From NCBI GenBank assembly GCA_947488295.1, contig CANKYU010000002.1:806001-870000 (forward strand): a stretch of DNA of 64,000 bases, in the 5' to 3' direction. This document shows, one piece after another, positions 21,629 to 30,405 of the stretch. Each line of letters starts with the position of its first letter. Within the stretch, counting starts at the first letter, position 1. Source of the stretch: an uncultured Anderseniella sp. Its GTDB lineage: Bacteria; Pseudomonadota; Alphaproteobacteria; Rhizobiales; Aestuariivirgaceae. The notes beneath the pieces were generated by a model. The model made no database searches. It was given only the letters and a program-made list of their open reading frames with translations, and was not told the DNA's origin. A program made the translations under genes and the position numbers.

Positions 21629-22086
21629 GCGCGACCCCGACAGTCCGGCTTGCCTGGCTGCCGCATGGCGAGGGACTGAACCCGCCTGCCTATGAAACCG
21701 CGCAGGCCGCTGGCATGGATATTCGTGCAGCGGTACCGGCTGACAGCCCGGTTGTTCTTGAGGCAGGTGCGCGCGCGCTGATCGAAACCGGTTTTGCCAT
21801 GGCAATGCCGCCGGGTTTTGAGGCACAGATCAGACCGCGGTCAGGGCTTGCCATCAAGCACGGCATTACCTGCCTCAACACACCCGGCACCATCGATGCC
21901 GACTATCGCGGCGAGATCAAGGTGATCCTGATCAATCTCGGCGAAGACCCGTTCACCATCAAACGCGGCGAGCGCATCGCCCAGATGGTGATTGCCCCGG
22001 TGGTGCAGGCGGAAATCATGCCTGTTGACGTGCTCGATGAAACCGGCAGGGGTGCGGGCGGGTTTGGTTCAACGGGGAAACACTGA
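21625..22086 (+). CDS. dut: dUTP diphosphatase
   Basis: A 153-residue trimeric dUTPase that hydrolyses dUTP to dUMP, keeping uracil out of DNA. The conserved motifs are in order: [32 protein letters not shown] with the catalytic aspartate, RGERIAQMV, and the flexible C-terminal arm [11 protein letters not shown] that closes over the substrate. It overlaps coaBC by four bases and is followed after two bases by moeB. The coaBC-dut pairing is widely conserved in proteobacteria. Confidence 0.97.
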   Translation: MSATPTVRLAWLPHGEGLNPPAYETAQAAGMDIRAAVPADSPVVLEAGARALIETGFAMAMPPGFEAQIRPRSGLAIKHGITCLNTPGTIDADYRGEIKVILINLGEDPFTIKRGERIAQMVIAPVVQAEIMPVDVLDETGRGAGGFGSTGKH

Positions 22087-22088
22087 TC

Positions 22089-22898
22089 ATGGCGTTAAGC
22101 GATGATGAGATCGAAAGATATGCACGCCACATAGTGCTGCGTGAACTGGGCGGGCCGGGCCAGCAAAAGCTGAAAGCGGCGAAAGTGCTGGTGGTCGGTG
22201 CGGGCGGACTGGGCGCACCGGTGCTGTTGTACCTGGCAGGCGCCGGCGTCGGCACCATCGGCGTGGTGGATGACGATATCGTCAGCCTGTCCAACCTGCA
22301 GCGGCAAATTATTCACTCGACCAAAGGTGCTATCGAAAAAACCGCAAAGACCGACAGTGCGGCTGCCCGGATCAATGACCTCAATCCCAACGTAACCGTC
22401 ATCACCCACCAGACACGGCTTGATGCGTCCAATGCGATGGAGATCATTTCAGGCTATGACATCGTTGCCGATGGCTGTGACAACTTCGTCACCCGGTTTC
22501 TGGTGTCAGACGCCTGCTGCCTGCTGGGCAAGACGCTCGTGTCGGCCGCCGTCGGCCAGTTTGATGCGCAGCTTTCCACCTTCAAGCCCCATCTTGCCCA
22601 GGCAGACGGCACGCCATATCCGAGCTATCGGTGCCTGCACACCGACATCCCGCCCGACGGCATGGTGCCGTCATGCGAGGAGGCCGGCATCATCGGGGCG
22701 CTGACCGGGGTGATCGGCTCGATGCAGGCCATGGAAGTGATCAAGGAAATCGCCGAAATCGGCGACAGTCTGGCAGGACGCATGGTGATGTACGACGCGC
22801 TGTCCGCGCGCTTCATGGTCACAAGGCTGAGCTGGAACCCCGACAACCCGCTGAATGGCCGCAATCCGACCATCACGGACTTATCCGCCTACAAATAG
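22089..22898 (+). CDS. moeB: HesA/MoeB/ThiF family adenylyltransferase
   Basis: A 269-residue E1-like enzyme that adenylates the C-terminal glycine of a ubiquitin-fold sulfur carrier such as MoaD or ThiS. The N-terminus (ERYARHIVLRELGGPGQQKL) and nucleotide-binding motif VLVVGAGGLGAPVLLYLA are typical; the R-finger region NLQRQIIHS and the DGCDNFVTRF acidic patch follow. A cysteine is present in PSCEEAGIIG. No C-terminal rhodanese domain. MoeB (molybdopterin) or ThiF (thiamine) cannot be separated by sequence reading. Last gene of the ubiE operon, converging on the accessory module. Confidence 0.87.
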   Translation: MALSDDEIERYARHIVLRELGGPGQQKLKAAKVLVVGAGGLGAPVLLYLAGAGVGTIGVVDDDIVSLSNLQRQIIHSTKGAIEKTAKTDSAAARINDLNPNVTVITHQTRLDASNAMEIISGYDIVADGCDNFVTRFLVSDACCLLGKTLVSAAVGQFDAQLSTFKPHLAQADGTPYPSYRCLHTDIPPDGMVPSCEEAGIIGALTGVIGSMQAMEVIKEIAEIGDSLAGRMVMYDALSARFMVTRLSWNPDNPLNGRNPTITDLSAYK

Positions 22899-22932
22899 GC
22901 CGGAAGTTTAAAGCACTCAGGACGGTTCCGGC
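22899..22932. terminator. possible shared terminator between moeB and the MBL gene
   Basis: GCCGGAA (22899-22905) and TTCCGGC (22926-22932) can form a 7-bp stem with a 20-base loop immediately after the moeB stop. A short TTT-containing stretch follows on the plus strand. The loop is long, so this is a weak candidate. Confidence 0.3.
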
Positions 22933-22989
22933 TTTGCCTTCGCAAGCGGATCGTTCACCACAGAACGGAATCTGCGGGCGAGAGACCCC

Positions 22990-24570
22990 TCATTCATCCA
23001 GGACGACATACTCCTTGTAGACTTTCGCCTCGATACTCTGGTCCTTGAAAGCGGTCCACTCGGTGTCGGTGAGCTTGCCGTGGCCATCCGATGCTTTGGG
23101 ACGTTTCACGCGCTTGACATCGTTCAACAACACCCGACCCCGCGCCTTTTTCATCAAGGCGTCGACAATTGCAGGAAGCGGATGGTTCCAGCCCTGCTTT
23201 TCGTTCGCCCATTTCGAATGAACCGGTACCATCGCGACGAATTCGTCATCAGGAGCGTCCTTTCCGAGCCAAGCAAGGTTTGCATAATCGCTGTCAACAT
23301 TGCCGTTCAGCGTCGCGTTGTGCGATCCGTGGTGTCCGCATTTGTAGAAAACGCAACGCCCCAGCAGATCGCGCGCGTGTGTCGTGCCGCCATCCGGCCG
23401 CTGCCATGACAGGGTTGACCATGACAGCCAGTTGCCGCGCTGTGCGTCGCCTGTGAACAAAAGCACCTTGCCGCTTTCGGGTAGTTCGAACGCCAGAACC
23501 AGGCTTGTGTTGTTCACTTCGTGATTGAGCCGAAGTGCAAGAGGTTCGGCCATCTCGAGCCATTGGCTGTCTATCCGCCGCCACGTTTCGTCCCGTGTTC
23601 CGGCTGTCCCGTAGTAAGTCCGGGCGTGATAGGCATTGATACGGTCATGCGCATCGTCGCTGGACCAGCCCTTGTCCACCTCCCGAGACCCTTGATGTTC
23701 GACATCTTTAGCCAGTGTTGCAAACCTGGGGGCGAACGGTGATACGCCGGCTGCACCAGGCGTTTTGGTCATGGCAGCGTAAAACGAGGCTGCCTCACCG
23801 CTCAGTTTCAGCGTATGGCGAGCATGAAACTCTTCGTCCCCGACAGGGTCGAGGCTAAGGAGCATGGTTTCATCTCGTGGAGGACCAAGAACAAATGTCA
23901 GCGCCCCTTCGGTTCCGTCGATTTTGAAGGCCGTTTGCCCGGGGCGCAGAAAAACCGGCCCGGCCTCAGCGTGGTCCCGGAGAAACTTGATCGCACGCTT
24001 GTTTGTGATCCCGTCGATGGCAAACGGAATGGGCCCGGTCGAAGCCGCATCGCGAAATGTTCTGCGTTCCGCCTCCGGGCCGATCTCGAGCTCAAGAAGC
24101 TGAGACACCATCTGCGATCTCACCCCGGATGCAGTGTCGGCGCGCAATCTGTGTTCCGCCTCGGCCAGTGCGACAAGCTGATCATTGAATCTGTCGCGGA
24201 GGTCGTTTGCAAACGCATCGTCCCCATCTTCCGTCCAGGCCAGCCAGAGCTGCCCCACATCGATCTTCTCAAATATGCGCTTGCCGCCTCGCTTCTTGTT
24301 GAAGCCGTTCACATGATCGGCATGTTCGTGCGTCACCACGACATAGTCGATGAAGCCATTGGTGCATTCATGTATGTTGTCGATGACGGTTGCGACATCA
24401 ACGTCGTCCCTGATCTCACTACCGTTCATTATGCCGCAGTCGATCAGAAGATAGACGGGGTTGTCGGGCGACGCGCCGGACCGGGGAAACGCTATCAGAA
24501 AGCAGTCACCTTGCCCTTGCCTGTACATGCGGATGCGTGCGCCCGAGGGCGGCGCTTTCATACGAGCCAT
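22990..24570 (-). CDS. ComEC-like metallo-beta-lactamase-fold hydrolase
   Basis: A 526-residue predicted soluble MBL-fold enzyme. The opening MYRQGQGDCFLIAF and LLIDCG strands match the start of ComEC/Rec2-type MBL domains. The metal motif HEHADH is at 81-86, a late FTGDAQ (aspartate D375) and GHHGSHN (412-418) follow, and the tail has a NHPLPAIVDAL stretch like the HP-helix of ComEC. There are no membrane segments and no competence domain. Between the first and later metal motifs lies an unusually long insert of about 250 residues. Role: probable hydrolase of a phosphodiester or similar bond; substrate unknown. Its start overlaps the end of the upstream protease gene by 13 bases, so the two proteins are likely made together. 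AAGGTGG precedes the ATG. Confidence 0.8.
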   Translation of the reverse strand: MARMKAPPSGARIRMYRQGQGDCFLIAFPRSGASPDNPVYLLIDCGIMNGSEIRDDVDVATVIDNIHECTNGFIDYVVVTHEHADHVNGFNKKRGGKRIFEKIDVGQLWLAWTEDGDDAFANDLRDRFNDQLVALAEAEHRLRADTASGVRSQMVSQLLELEIGPEAERRTFRDAASTGPIPFAIDGITNKRAIKFLRDHAEAGPVFLRPGQTAFKIDGTEGALTFVLGPPRDETMLLSLDPVGDEEFHARHTLKLSGEAASFYAAMTKTPGAAGVSPFAPRFATLAKDVEHQGSREVDKGWSSDDAHDRINAYHARTYYGTAGTRDETWRRIDSQWLEMAEPLALRLNHEVNNTSLVLAFELPESGKVLLFTGDAQRGNWLSWSTLSWQRPDGGTTHARDLLGRCVFYKCGHHGSHNATLNGNVDSDYANLAWLGKDAPDDEFVAMVPVHSKWANEKQGWNHPLPAIVDALMKKARGRVLLNDVKRVKRPKASDGHGKLTDTEWTAFKDQSIEAKVYKEYVVLDE

Positions 24571-26705
24571 TCCGTACCACCTTCATTTGTCTGCCGATGG
24601 AGCGCGGCAATGGTCTCGGAATGCCGCGGGTCCGTTACCAAGCCGTCGAAGGCAGAGCGGGGCCGCGTACGCTGGCGATTGCGATATGTCCGATGCCGTG
24701 CCATGACATCATCATCGCTGACGATTCCATCGGTGCCGATGATGCGCCTGATCTGATAGGTTCTTGCGTCGATCAGAAGCGTCACGCCCGAGCGGGCAGT
24801 GAAATCCCGGGGCTTTGACGACGCCCCTTCATCGACCGCTTTCTGATCCGCGGGGTCGAAAAACCCGGCACGCGACTGAACCAGTTCGACAACGTATTCG
24901 TGCTCGACCTGGCCCCGGTCACCGTTCCGGTTTGCCATACGGACCGAGTGGACCTCTACAGTAGGGCGACCGTTCATCTTGGAGCGGTTGATTGAACGGG
25001 GAGCATCGTCGTCGAGGTCGATTCCGATCAGTTCCCAAAGCTCTGCCGACTGATCCTGGATCATTCCCCAGAACAGCAGCCCGTAGAACCGTCGTACCAG
25101 ATGCTCGACCCGGCGGTCCGCAGCGAGACCGAGTTGCAGGAGGTTGCGCGACAAGACGACTTCCTTGCTCCAGCCAAACTTGGCTTTCGAGAGGTCCTTG
25201 CTTTGCCGCGTCGTGAATTCCTCGTTCAGGGCCTTTGCAATCTGCTCTGCTATGGCATCGAGACCCTTGGCCATATCGCCGCCGTCAGCCCCCGGTGAAC
25301 GCGACAGCTTGCTCATGATGTCTTTCTGTGATCCGGGCTCGTTCAGAAGTGTTTCGACATCGGCGACGAACTGCTCGAGCTTTGTGCCATTGTCCTGCGA
25401 TATCTCAGAAGGTGTCGGCCAGACAAGCGTGCGTTCGGTCACGATAGACATGCCTTCAGGGCGGATCCCCCAGGCGGTGAATGCCTCGATGATCGCTGCG
25501 CGATAGTCGTGGTTGTCTGCGGGATAGAGATCGCGGTCCGCCGTGACGATGGCTCTTAGAAAGTCCCCAAAAGTCACGTCGACCGGTGGGCAATAGTCGA
25601 GCGCGCGGATACACATGACAAGCACGTGTCGCGCCGATTTGGCAGCTTCGCGTGCGAGCCGCCGTTTCAGGTCCGGATCGATTTCACCCTCGGGCAGAAT
25701 GCCGCTACCCTGCGACGCGATGCGAAGAAGGTCTGCGACACGCCCTTTGTAAATACTGAGAAACGCTCGAAACACAGCCGCGACAAGGATCGAACCGCGT
25801 TCATGAGGACCGGCGGTCGCATCAAGCGCACGATTGTCCGGAGGCCGAGGCCGCCATTTTCCGTCGATCATCTCGCCCAGGGCGTCACGCAGGGCACCAC
25901 CGCGTCCGAGTGCGACGCCGAATTCTTGTGCGAGTTGACCCAGCAAACTCTGTTCTTCGAGATCACCCCGCGTTTTCGCGATCTGGTTTTCGAGCACGGC
26001 AGGATGCGAGAAGTGCTGAAGGATAGCGACTATGTCCGAAAACGCCTCGTGCAGAGCAAGTACGTCCGGGTTGGATGGCTCGGCGAAGTAGGGGTGCATC
26101 CCGTCGAGAAGAGCGTGGCAGGTCTCGTGGACGATGATGTCATGGCTGAGGCAGGTGAAGACCGTCGTACCTGGAAGCATATTGCGGTTCTCGGGGCCGG
26201 CGTCAAAATACCCAAAGAGAAGTGCTTTCCTGGAAGGGTCATAATAGGCGTTCGCTTCACGGATTGCGTGCGGATAGATACGTAATCGTTTGACGAATCC
26301 GAGGTCCGGATCTGCCTTTTTGTCCGGCAGCGTCCATTTCTGAGGAGCCCAAAGCGCGACACGGCCAAGGGCCACTTCAAATGTGGCAATGGTGTTCATT
26401 GCGACGGCGTAAACCATCTGCTGATGAAATTTCGGGTTCTCAACGGCGGGAACCAGCCCGTCGTTCGGTCGTGTCTCGGGGTCATTCAGGTCGACCGGAT
26501 CATAGAACGCGCCGCTGGCTGCATCATAGTCTACGATCTCAAGATATTCACCGCGAGGCCCCACGAAAGGCATGCCTGCCGGGACAGGCTCCATTTCCCA
26601 AGGGATCGAAAGCGTCAGATGCCGGATCGAACGATTTTCATAGGCTGCAGCAGAACTGGGATCAAAAGCGAAGACAGCCAATCGTCTTTCAGGATTAATT
26701 GACAT
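24558..26705 (-). CDS. thermolysin-like (gluzincin) metalloprotease without signal peptide
   Basis: A 715-residue protein (from the ATG at 26705; a TTG at 26738 would add 11 residues). I do not recognise a named family, but the catalytic core reads as an M4-like gluzincin: HETCH (H193, E194, H197), a third ligand E220 in LHEAFSDIVAIL (compare NEAISDIFG of thermolysin), and H301 in AGPHERGSILVAAVFRAF, placed like the transition-state histidine of thermolysin (GVHxNSGI). There is no signal peptide, propeptide or membrane segment, unlike secreted M4 enzymes, so it should act in the cytoplasm. About 190 residues precede the core and about 380 follow, the latter partly helical and of unknown fold. 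It overlaps the MBL gene downstream. Confidence 0.75.
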   Translation of the reverse strand: MSINPERRLAVFAFDPSSAAAYENRSIRHLTLSIPWEMEPVPAGMPFVGPRGEYLEIVDYDAASGAFYDPVDLNDPETRPNDGLVPAVENPKFHQQMVYAVAMNTIATFEVALGRVALWAPQKWTLPDKKADPDLGFVKRLRIYPHAIREANAYYDPSRKALLFGYFDAGPENRNMLPGTTVFTCLSHDIIVHETCHALLDGMHPYFAEPSNPDVLALHEAFSDIVAILQHFSHPAVLENQIAKTRGDLEEQSLLGQLAQEFGVALGRGGALRDALGEMIDGKWRPRPPDNRALDATAGPHERGSILVAAVFRAFLSIYKGRVADLLRIASQGSGILPEGEIDPDLKRRLAREAAKSARHVLVMCIRALDYCPPVDVTFGDFLRAIVTADRDLYPADNHDYRAAIIEAFTAWGIRPEGMSIVTERTLVWPTPSEISQDNGTKLEQFVADVETLLNEPGSQKDIMSKLSRSPGADGGDMAKGLDAIAEQIAKALNEEFTTRQSKDLSKAKFGWSKEVVLSRNLLQLGLAADRRVEHLVRRFYGLLFWGMIQDQSAELWELIGIDLDDDAPRSINRSKMNGRPTVEVHSVRMANRNGDRGQVEHEYVVELVQSRAGFFDPADQKAVDEGASSKPRDFTARSGVTLLIDARTYQIRRIIGTDGIVSDDDVMARHRTYRNRQRTRPRSAFDGLVTDPRHSETIAALHRQTNEGGTEWLV

Positions 26706-27036
26706 CACGCCCCCGGCAAGAATGAACGAACTATTCAAAACCAGATCATCCGCCGGCGACCTTAAGCCTGTGATCCCGGGGGATTTTGACCTATGGTTAA
26801 GTATTGCATCGACAGGTCAAGAAAATCAAGGAGTGCGTCCGACAGTAAACCTGGAGGGTGTCAGATTTACGTCTCTCCCGGTCACTCGACTCTCGAATGC
26901 ATTGCTGCTCAGACCACGTCAGTTGTTGTGACCCTGCCATGGAAAACCTGCGCCATGAACCCTGCCGGAATCACGAAATCAAAATCAATTCCATTGTTCC
27001 ACGGGCCTGAACATCTGCATGGAGTCGTCAAGGCAC
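26706..27036. other. intergenic region between the protease gene and fabI
   Basis: About 330 bases with no recognisable gene. Short open frames here have no protein-like features or ribosome-binding sites. A weak minus-strand promoter-like pair (TTGATT, 18 bases, AATACT, around 26808-26838) lies roughly 100 bases upstream of the protease start. The region marks the boundary between the accessory module and the conserved fab genes. Confidence 0.4.
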
Positions 27037-27852
27037 CTAGTCTGATCCGGCGGTCAGGTCTTCGGGGCGCGGTGTGGAAATTATGTTGTAGCCTGAATCC
27101 ACAAAGTGCACTTCGCCGGTTACGCCGCCGGACAAGGGCGACAGAAGATACAATCCGGCACCGCCCACCTCGTCGAGGCTGACCGGGCGACGCAGTGGTG
27201 AATGCTGGCGCTGGAACGAGAACATGGCACGCGCATCTGCGATGCCGGCACCCGCCAGCGTGCGCATGGGGCCGGCGGATATGGCATTTACCCTGATGCC
27301 CCGGGGCCCGTAATCTGCTGCCAGATAGCGCACCGAAGCTTCCAGCGCGGCCTTGGCAACGCCCATGACATTGTAGTTCGGCATCACCCGGGTGGCGCCG
27401 CCATAAGTCAATGTGATCATGGACCCGCCATCGTTCATCATGGCGGCAGCGCGCCTGGCAATTTCGGTGAATGAAAAACAGGAGATCACCATGGTGCGGG
27501 AAAAATTCTCCCGCGTCGTGTCGGCATAAAGCCCGCTCAGCTCGGTCTTGTCGGAGTAGGCGATGGCGTGCACCACGAAGTCCAGGGAACCCCATTCTGC
27601 CTGCAATCTTTCAAAGACGGCATCGACAGTCGCGGTGTCTTCGACATCGCACGGCATCACCAGTGACGAGCCCGCCTTTTCAGCCAGCGGCGTCACGCGC
27701 TTGCCGAAGGCCTCGCCCTGATAGGTGAACGCCAGTTCAGCGCCATGCTCGCGCAATGATTTCGCAATGCCCCATGCAATTGAGTGATCATTGGCCACTC
27801 CCATGACAAGGCCGCGGCGGCCCTTCATCAGATCGCTTTTAACTTCAATCAT
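27037..27852 (-). CDS. fabI: enoyl-[acyl-carrier-protein] reductase (NADH)
   Basis: A 271-residue FabI, catalysing the last reduction of each fatty acid elongation cycle and the target of triclosan-type inhibitors. The N-terminal nucleotide motif GLVMGVANDHSIAWGIA, the catalytic Y160-x6-K167 in NYNVMGVAK and the substrate-loop SAGPMRTLAGAGI are diagnostic for FabI rather than other short-chain dehydrogenases. It ends the fabA-fabB-fabI run, 87 bases after fabB. The fabA, fabB and fabI genes divergent from irr are a typical Hyphomicrobiales arrangement. Confidence 0.96.
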   Translation of the reverse strand: MIEVKSDLMKGRRGLVMGVANDHSIAWGIAKSLREHGAELAFTYQGEAFGKRVTPLAEKAGSSLVMPCDVEDTATVDAVFERLQAEWGSLDFVVHAIAYSDKTELSGLYADTTRENFSRTMVISCFSFTEIARRAAAMMNDGGSMITLTYGGATRVMPNYNVMGVAKAALEASVRYLAADYGPRGIRVNAISAGPMRTLAGAGIADARAMFSFQRQHSPLRRPVSLDEVGGAGLYLLSPLSGGVTGEVHFVDSGYNIISTPRPEDLTAGSD

Positions 27853-27889
27853 TGTCGTACCTGAAATTACCCCTGCTGCGCACTCCGCA

Positions 27890-27908
27890 GTCCGGGTTTG
27901 ACCCGGAC
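27890..27908. repeat. short REP-like palindrome between fabB and fabI
   Basis: GTCCGGGT and ACCCGGAC flank a TTG loop, forming an 8-bp GC-rich hairpin in the 87-base gap between fabB and fabI. Similar TCCGGGT-TTGACCCGGA palindromes are common intergenic repeats in alphaproteobacteria. It could stabilise or process the polycistronic fab message. Confidence 0.5.
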
Positions 27909-27939
27909 CGGTTGCGCGTCATTTTAACTGGGGAAGTGC

Positions 27940-29157
27940 TTAACCGTTATAGCGCTGGAACACCAGAGTGCCGTTGGTGCCGCCAAAGCCGAAACTGTTG
28001 GACAGCACGACATCCAGGTTCACATCATCGCGGCGTTCGCGAACAATGGGTATGTCGGCAAATTCGGGATCCAGCTCGTCGATATTGGCGCTTTCGCAGA
28101 TGAAACTGTTCTGCATCATCAAAATCGAATAGATCGCTTCCTGCACACCGGCCGCGCCCAGTGAGTGCCCGGTCAGGGACTTTGTCGCCGAGATCGGTGG
28201 AATTTCCTTGCCGAACACATCACGTATGGCCTCGATTTCGCGCAAGTCGCCAATCGGTGTCGACGTGGCATGGGGGTTGATGTAATCGACCTTCTCGCTG
28301 ACCGTGGACAGAGCCAGGTTCATGCAACGCGCCGCGCCCTCACCGGATGGCTGCACCATGTCGATGCCATCGGATGTGGCGCCGTAACCAACCAGCTCAC
28401 AGTAGATTTTCGCACCACGCGCCCTGGCGTGCTCCAGCTCTTCCAGCACAAGGGTGCCGCCGCCGCCGGCAATAATGAACCCGTCACGGTCCTTGTCATA
28501 GGCACGCGAGGCCTTGCCGGGCGTATCGTTGAAGTCGGACGACATGGCGCCCATGGCGTCGAACAGTACCGACAGGGTCCAGTCAAGTTCTTCGCCACCG
28601 CCGGCAAACATCACATCCTGCTTGCCCCATTGAATGAGTTCGGCAGCATTGCCGATGCAATGTGTCGACGTGGCGCACGCAGACGAGATCGAGTAGTTGA
28701 CGCCCCTGATACCAAACGGCACGGCAAGCGTCGCGGAATTGGTCGATGACATGGCCGCGGGCACCGCAAACGGGCCAACGCGTTTGGGACTTTTTTCACG
28801 CGTGGTGTCGGCTGACGCAACGATGGTGCGGGTGGAAGGTCCGCCGGACCCCATGATCAGGCCGGTGCGCTCGTTCTTGACGTCGCTTTCTTCAAGCCCC
28901 GCATCGGTGATTGCCTGCTGCATGGCAATCCAGTTCCAGGCAGCACCATCGCCCATGAAGCGGCGCACCCGTCGGTCGATGGAACTGTCAAGATCGATGG
29001 TTGGCGCACCATGCACCTGACACCGGAAGCCCAGCCGCTTGTAATCTTCCGCACTGACAATTCCCGGTTTTGCATCGTGCAGGGAGGCATTCACTTCCTG
29101 CGCATTGCTGCCGATACTCGATACGATGCCGATACCGGTGACTACCACACGTCTCAT
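27940..29157 (-). CDS. fabB: beta-ketoacyl-ACP synthase I
   Basis: A 405-residue condensing enzyme of fatty acid synthesis that, with FabA, supplies unsaturated fatty acids. The Cys-His-His triad is complete: C161 in [15 protein letters not shown]296 in [13 protein letters not shown] and H331 in [28 protein letters not shown] at the start and [15 protein letters not shown] at the end are as expected. The FabB assignment over FabF rests on its placement beside fabA and on the ASTHCIGNA and GDL patterns. It is 56 bases downstream of fabA. Confidence 0.95.
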   Translation of the reverse strand: MRRVVVTGIGIVSSIGSNAQEVNASLHDAKPGIVSAEDYKRLGFRCQVHGAPTIDLDSSIDRRVRRFMGDGAAWNWIAMQQAITDAGLEESDVKNERTGLIMGSGGPSTRTIVASADTTREKSPKRVGPFAVPAAMSSTNSATLAVPFGIRGVNYSISSACATSTHCIGNAAELIQWGKQDVMFAGGGEELDWTLSVLFDAMGAMSSDFNDTPGKASRAYDKDRDGFIIAGGGGTLVLEELEHARARGAKIYCELVGYGATSDGIDMVQPSGEGAARCMNLALSTVSEKVDYINPHATSTPIGDLREIEAIRDVFGKEIPPISATKSLTGHSLGAAGVQEAIYSILMMQNSFICESANIDELDPEFADIPIVRERRDDVNLDVVLSNSFGFGGTNGTLVFQRYNG

Positions 29158-29213
29158 GCTGCCTTATTTGCCTTTCATCGTCCGCCCCGGCACACAGGAT
29201 CAGAGCCCTGATC

Positions 29214-29732
29214 CTAAGCCGGTTTTTCGTCCACAAATGTTCCAACTCGCATGTTGGTCGTGGTGTAGATAACCTCGCCATCGGCCTTCAACACACCATT
29301 GGCAATGGCCATGTTCAGCTTGCGCAATATGAGCCGCTGGACATCCACTACATACTCGACCTTCTTGACTTCAGGTGTCACCATTGCCGTGAACTTGACT
29401 TCGCCGACACCCAGTGCACGGCCACGGCCCGGCGCACCCATCCAGCCCAGAAAAAACCCTGTCAGCTGCCATAGTGCATCCAGCCCCAGACAGCCGGGCA
29501 TAACCGGATCACCCTGGAAGTGACACGGGAAAAACCACAGGTCCGGTTTGACATCCAGTTCAGCCACGATCTGGCCCTTACCGGCCGATCCGCCATCTTC
29601 GGTAATCGAGGAAATGCGATCAAACATCAGCATGGGCGGCAGCGGTAACTGCGCATTACCGGGACCAAACAACTCGCCCCTGCCGCACGCCAGCAATTCC
29701 TCGTAGCCAAAATGCCCTTTACGTTCGCTCAT
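29214..29732 (-). CDS. fabA: 3-hydroxydecanoyl-ACP dehydratase/isomerase
   Basis: A 172-residue FabA, which dehydrates 3-hydroxydecanoyl-ACP and isomerises the product to the cis-3 enoyl form, the branch point to unsaturated fatty acids. The active-site histidine H71 and aspartate D85 are in [28 protein letters not shown] sequence. The frame extends three codons to a TTG, but ATG at 29732 with GAGG upstream gives the typical start [14 protein letters not shown]. It opens the fabA-fabB-fabI unit, divergent from irr across 231 bases. Confidence 0.96.
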   Translation of the reverse strand: MSERKGHFGYEELLACGRGELFGPGNAQLPLPPMLMFDRISSITEDGGSAGKGQIVAELDVKPDLWFFPCHFQGDPVMPGCLGLDALWQLTGFFLGWMGAPGRGRALGVGEVKFTAMVTPEVKKVEYVVDVQRLILRKLNMAIANGVLKADGEVIYTTTNMRVGTFVDEKPA

Positions 29733-29883
29733 CGCCCTCAAACCCTGATTCAGTCACGCAGACAATCAATCCGCGTTGCCCCAGTTGCTGTTGTTTTCGT
29801 AACATATCGAAACATTCTGTGAAAGCACTAACCAAACGTGCAAGCTGCCCAGCGACCTTGCGTCACTGGCTGCACCTGCATGA

Positions 29884-29912
29884 TTGCAAGCGAGCCTGGT
29901 AAAGGCTATATA
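29884..29912 (+). promoter_or_regulatory. irr promoter candidate
   Basis: TTGCAA (29884-29889), a 17-base spacer and TATATA (29907-29912) form a good housekeeping-type promoter ahead of irr; transcription would start near 29919, leaving about 45 bases to the preferred ATG. Confidence 0.55.
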
Positions 29913-29963
29913 GGTGCCTGACCGTGTTTTTTCATGGCCGGTGGCCATTTGCTGAGTGATGTG

Positions 29964-30377
29964 ATGACGAGTACCCAAATCATGGAACAGAAACTGCGCG
30001 ACGCCGGCATGCGGCCAACGCGCCAGCGCATGTCGCTTGGAAACCTTCTGTTCGGCAGCGGTGACCGGCATATCACGGCTGAACAACTTCATGTCGAAAC
30101 CGTACAGGCCGGTATCGCAGTGTCACTGGCAACGATCTACAATACCCTCAACCAGTTCACCGAGGCCGGATTGCTGCGCGAAGTCGCAGTTGAGGGGCAC
30201 AAGTCCTACTTCGACACCAACACTTCCAATCACTGCCATTATTACCTGGAAGACGAGGGGCGCCTGATCGACATTGACGACGACCAGCTCACTGTCGACG
30301 GATTGCCGAAGCCACCTGAAGGCATGCGGATCGGCCGGATTGATATTATCGTCCGTCTTGAAAAAGACACCGCCTGA
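29964..30377 (+). CDS. irr: iron response regulator Irr (Fur family)
   Basis: A 137-residue Fur-superfamily regulator of the Irr type, which in Hyphomicrobiales senses iron through haem status and controls haem synthesis and iron uptake. The DNA-binding domain starts with GMRPTRQRMSLGNLLF (15-30) and has the recognition helix VSLATIYNTLNQFTEAGLL; the dimerisation domain has the HCHYYLEDEGRLIDI segment, where H90-C-H92 corresponds to the haem- and metal-binding histidine cluster of Irr. Irr is chosen over Fur for this segment and for its place divergent from fabA, as in Brucella and Rhizobium. An ATG at 29934 would add ten residues. Confidence 0.9.
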   Translation: MTSTQIMEQKLRDAGMRPTRQRMSLGNLLFGSGDRHITAEQLHVETVQAGIAVSLATIYNTLNQFTEAGLLREVAVEGHKSYFDTNTSNHCHYYLEDEGRLIDIDDDQLTVDGLPKPPEGMRIGRIDIIVRLEKDTA

Positions 30378-30405
30378 GCGGCGTCGGTCCACCTGAAATC
30401 TCAGA

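Noticed and set aside
22990..26705. Recent horizontal transfer of the protease/MBL module judged by base composition
   Set aside because: By eye its GC content and codon use are close to the neighbours, so composition gives no support; the transfer idea rests only on synteny.
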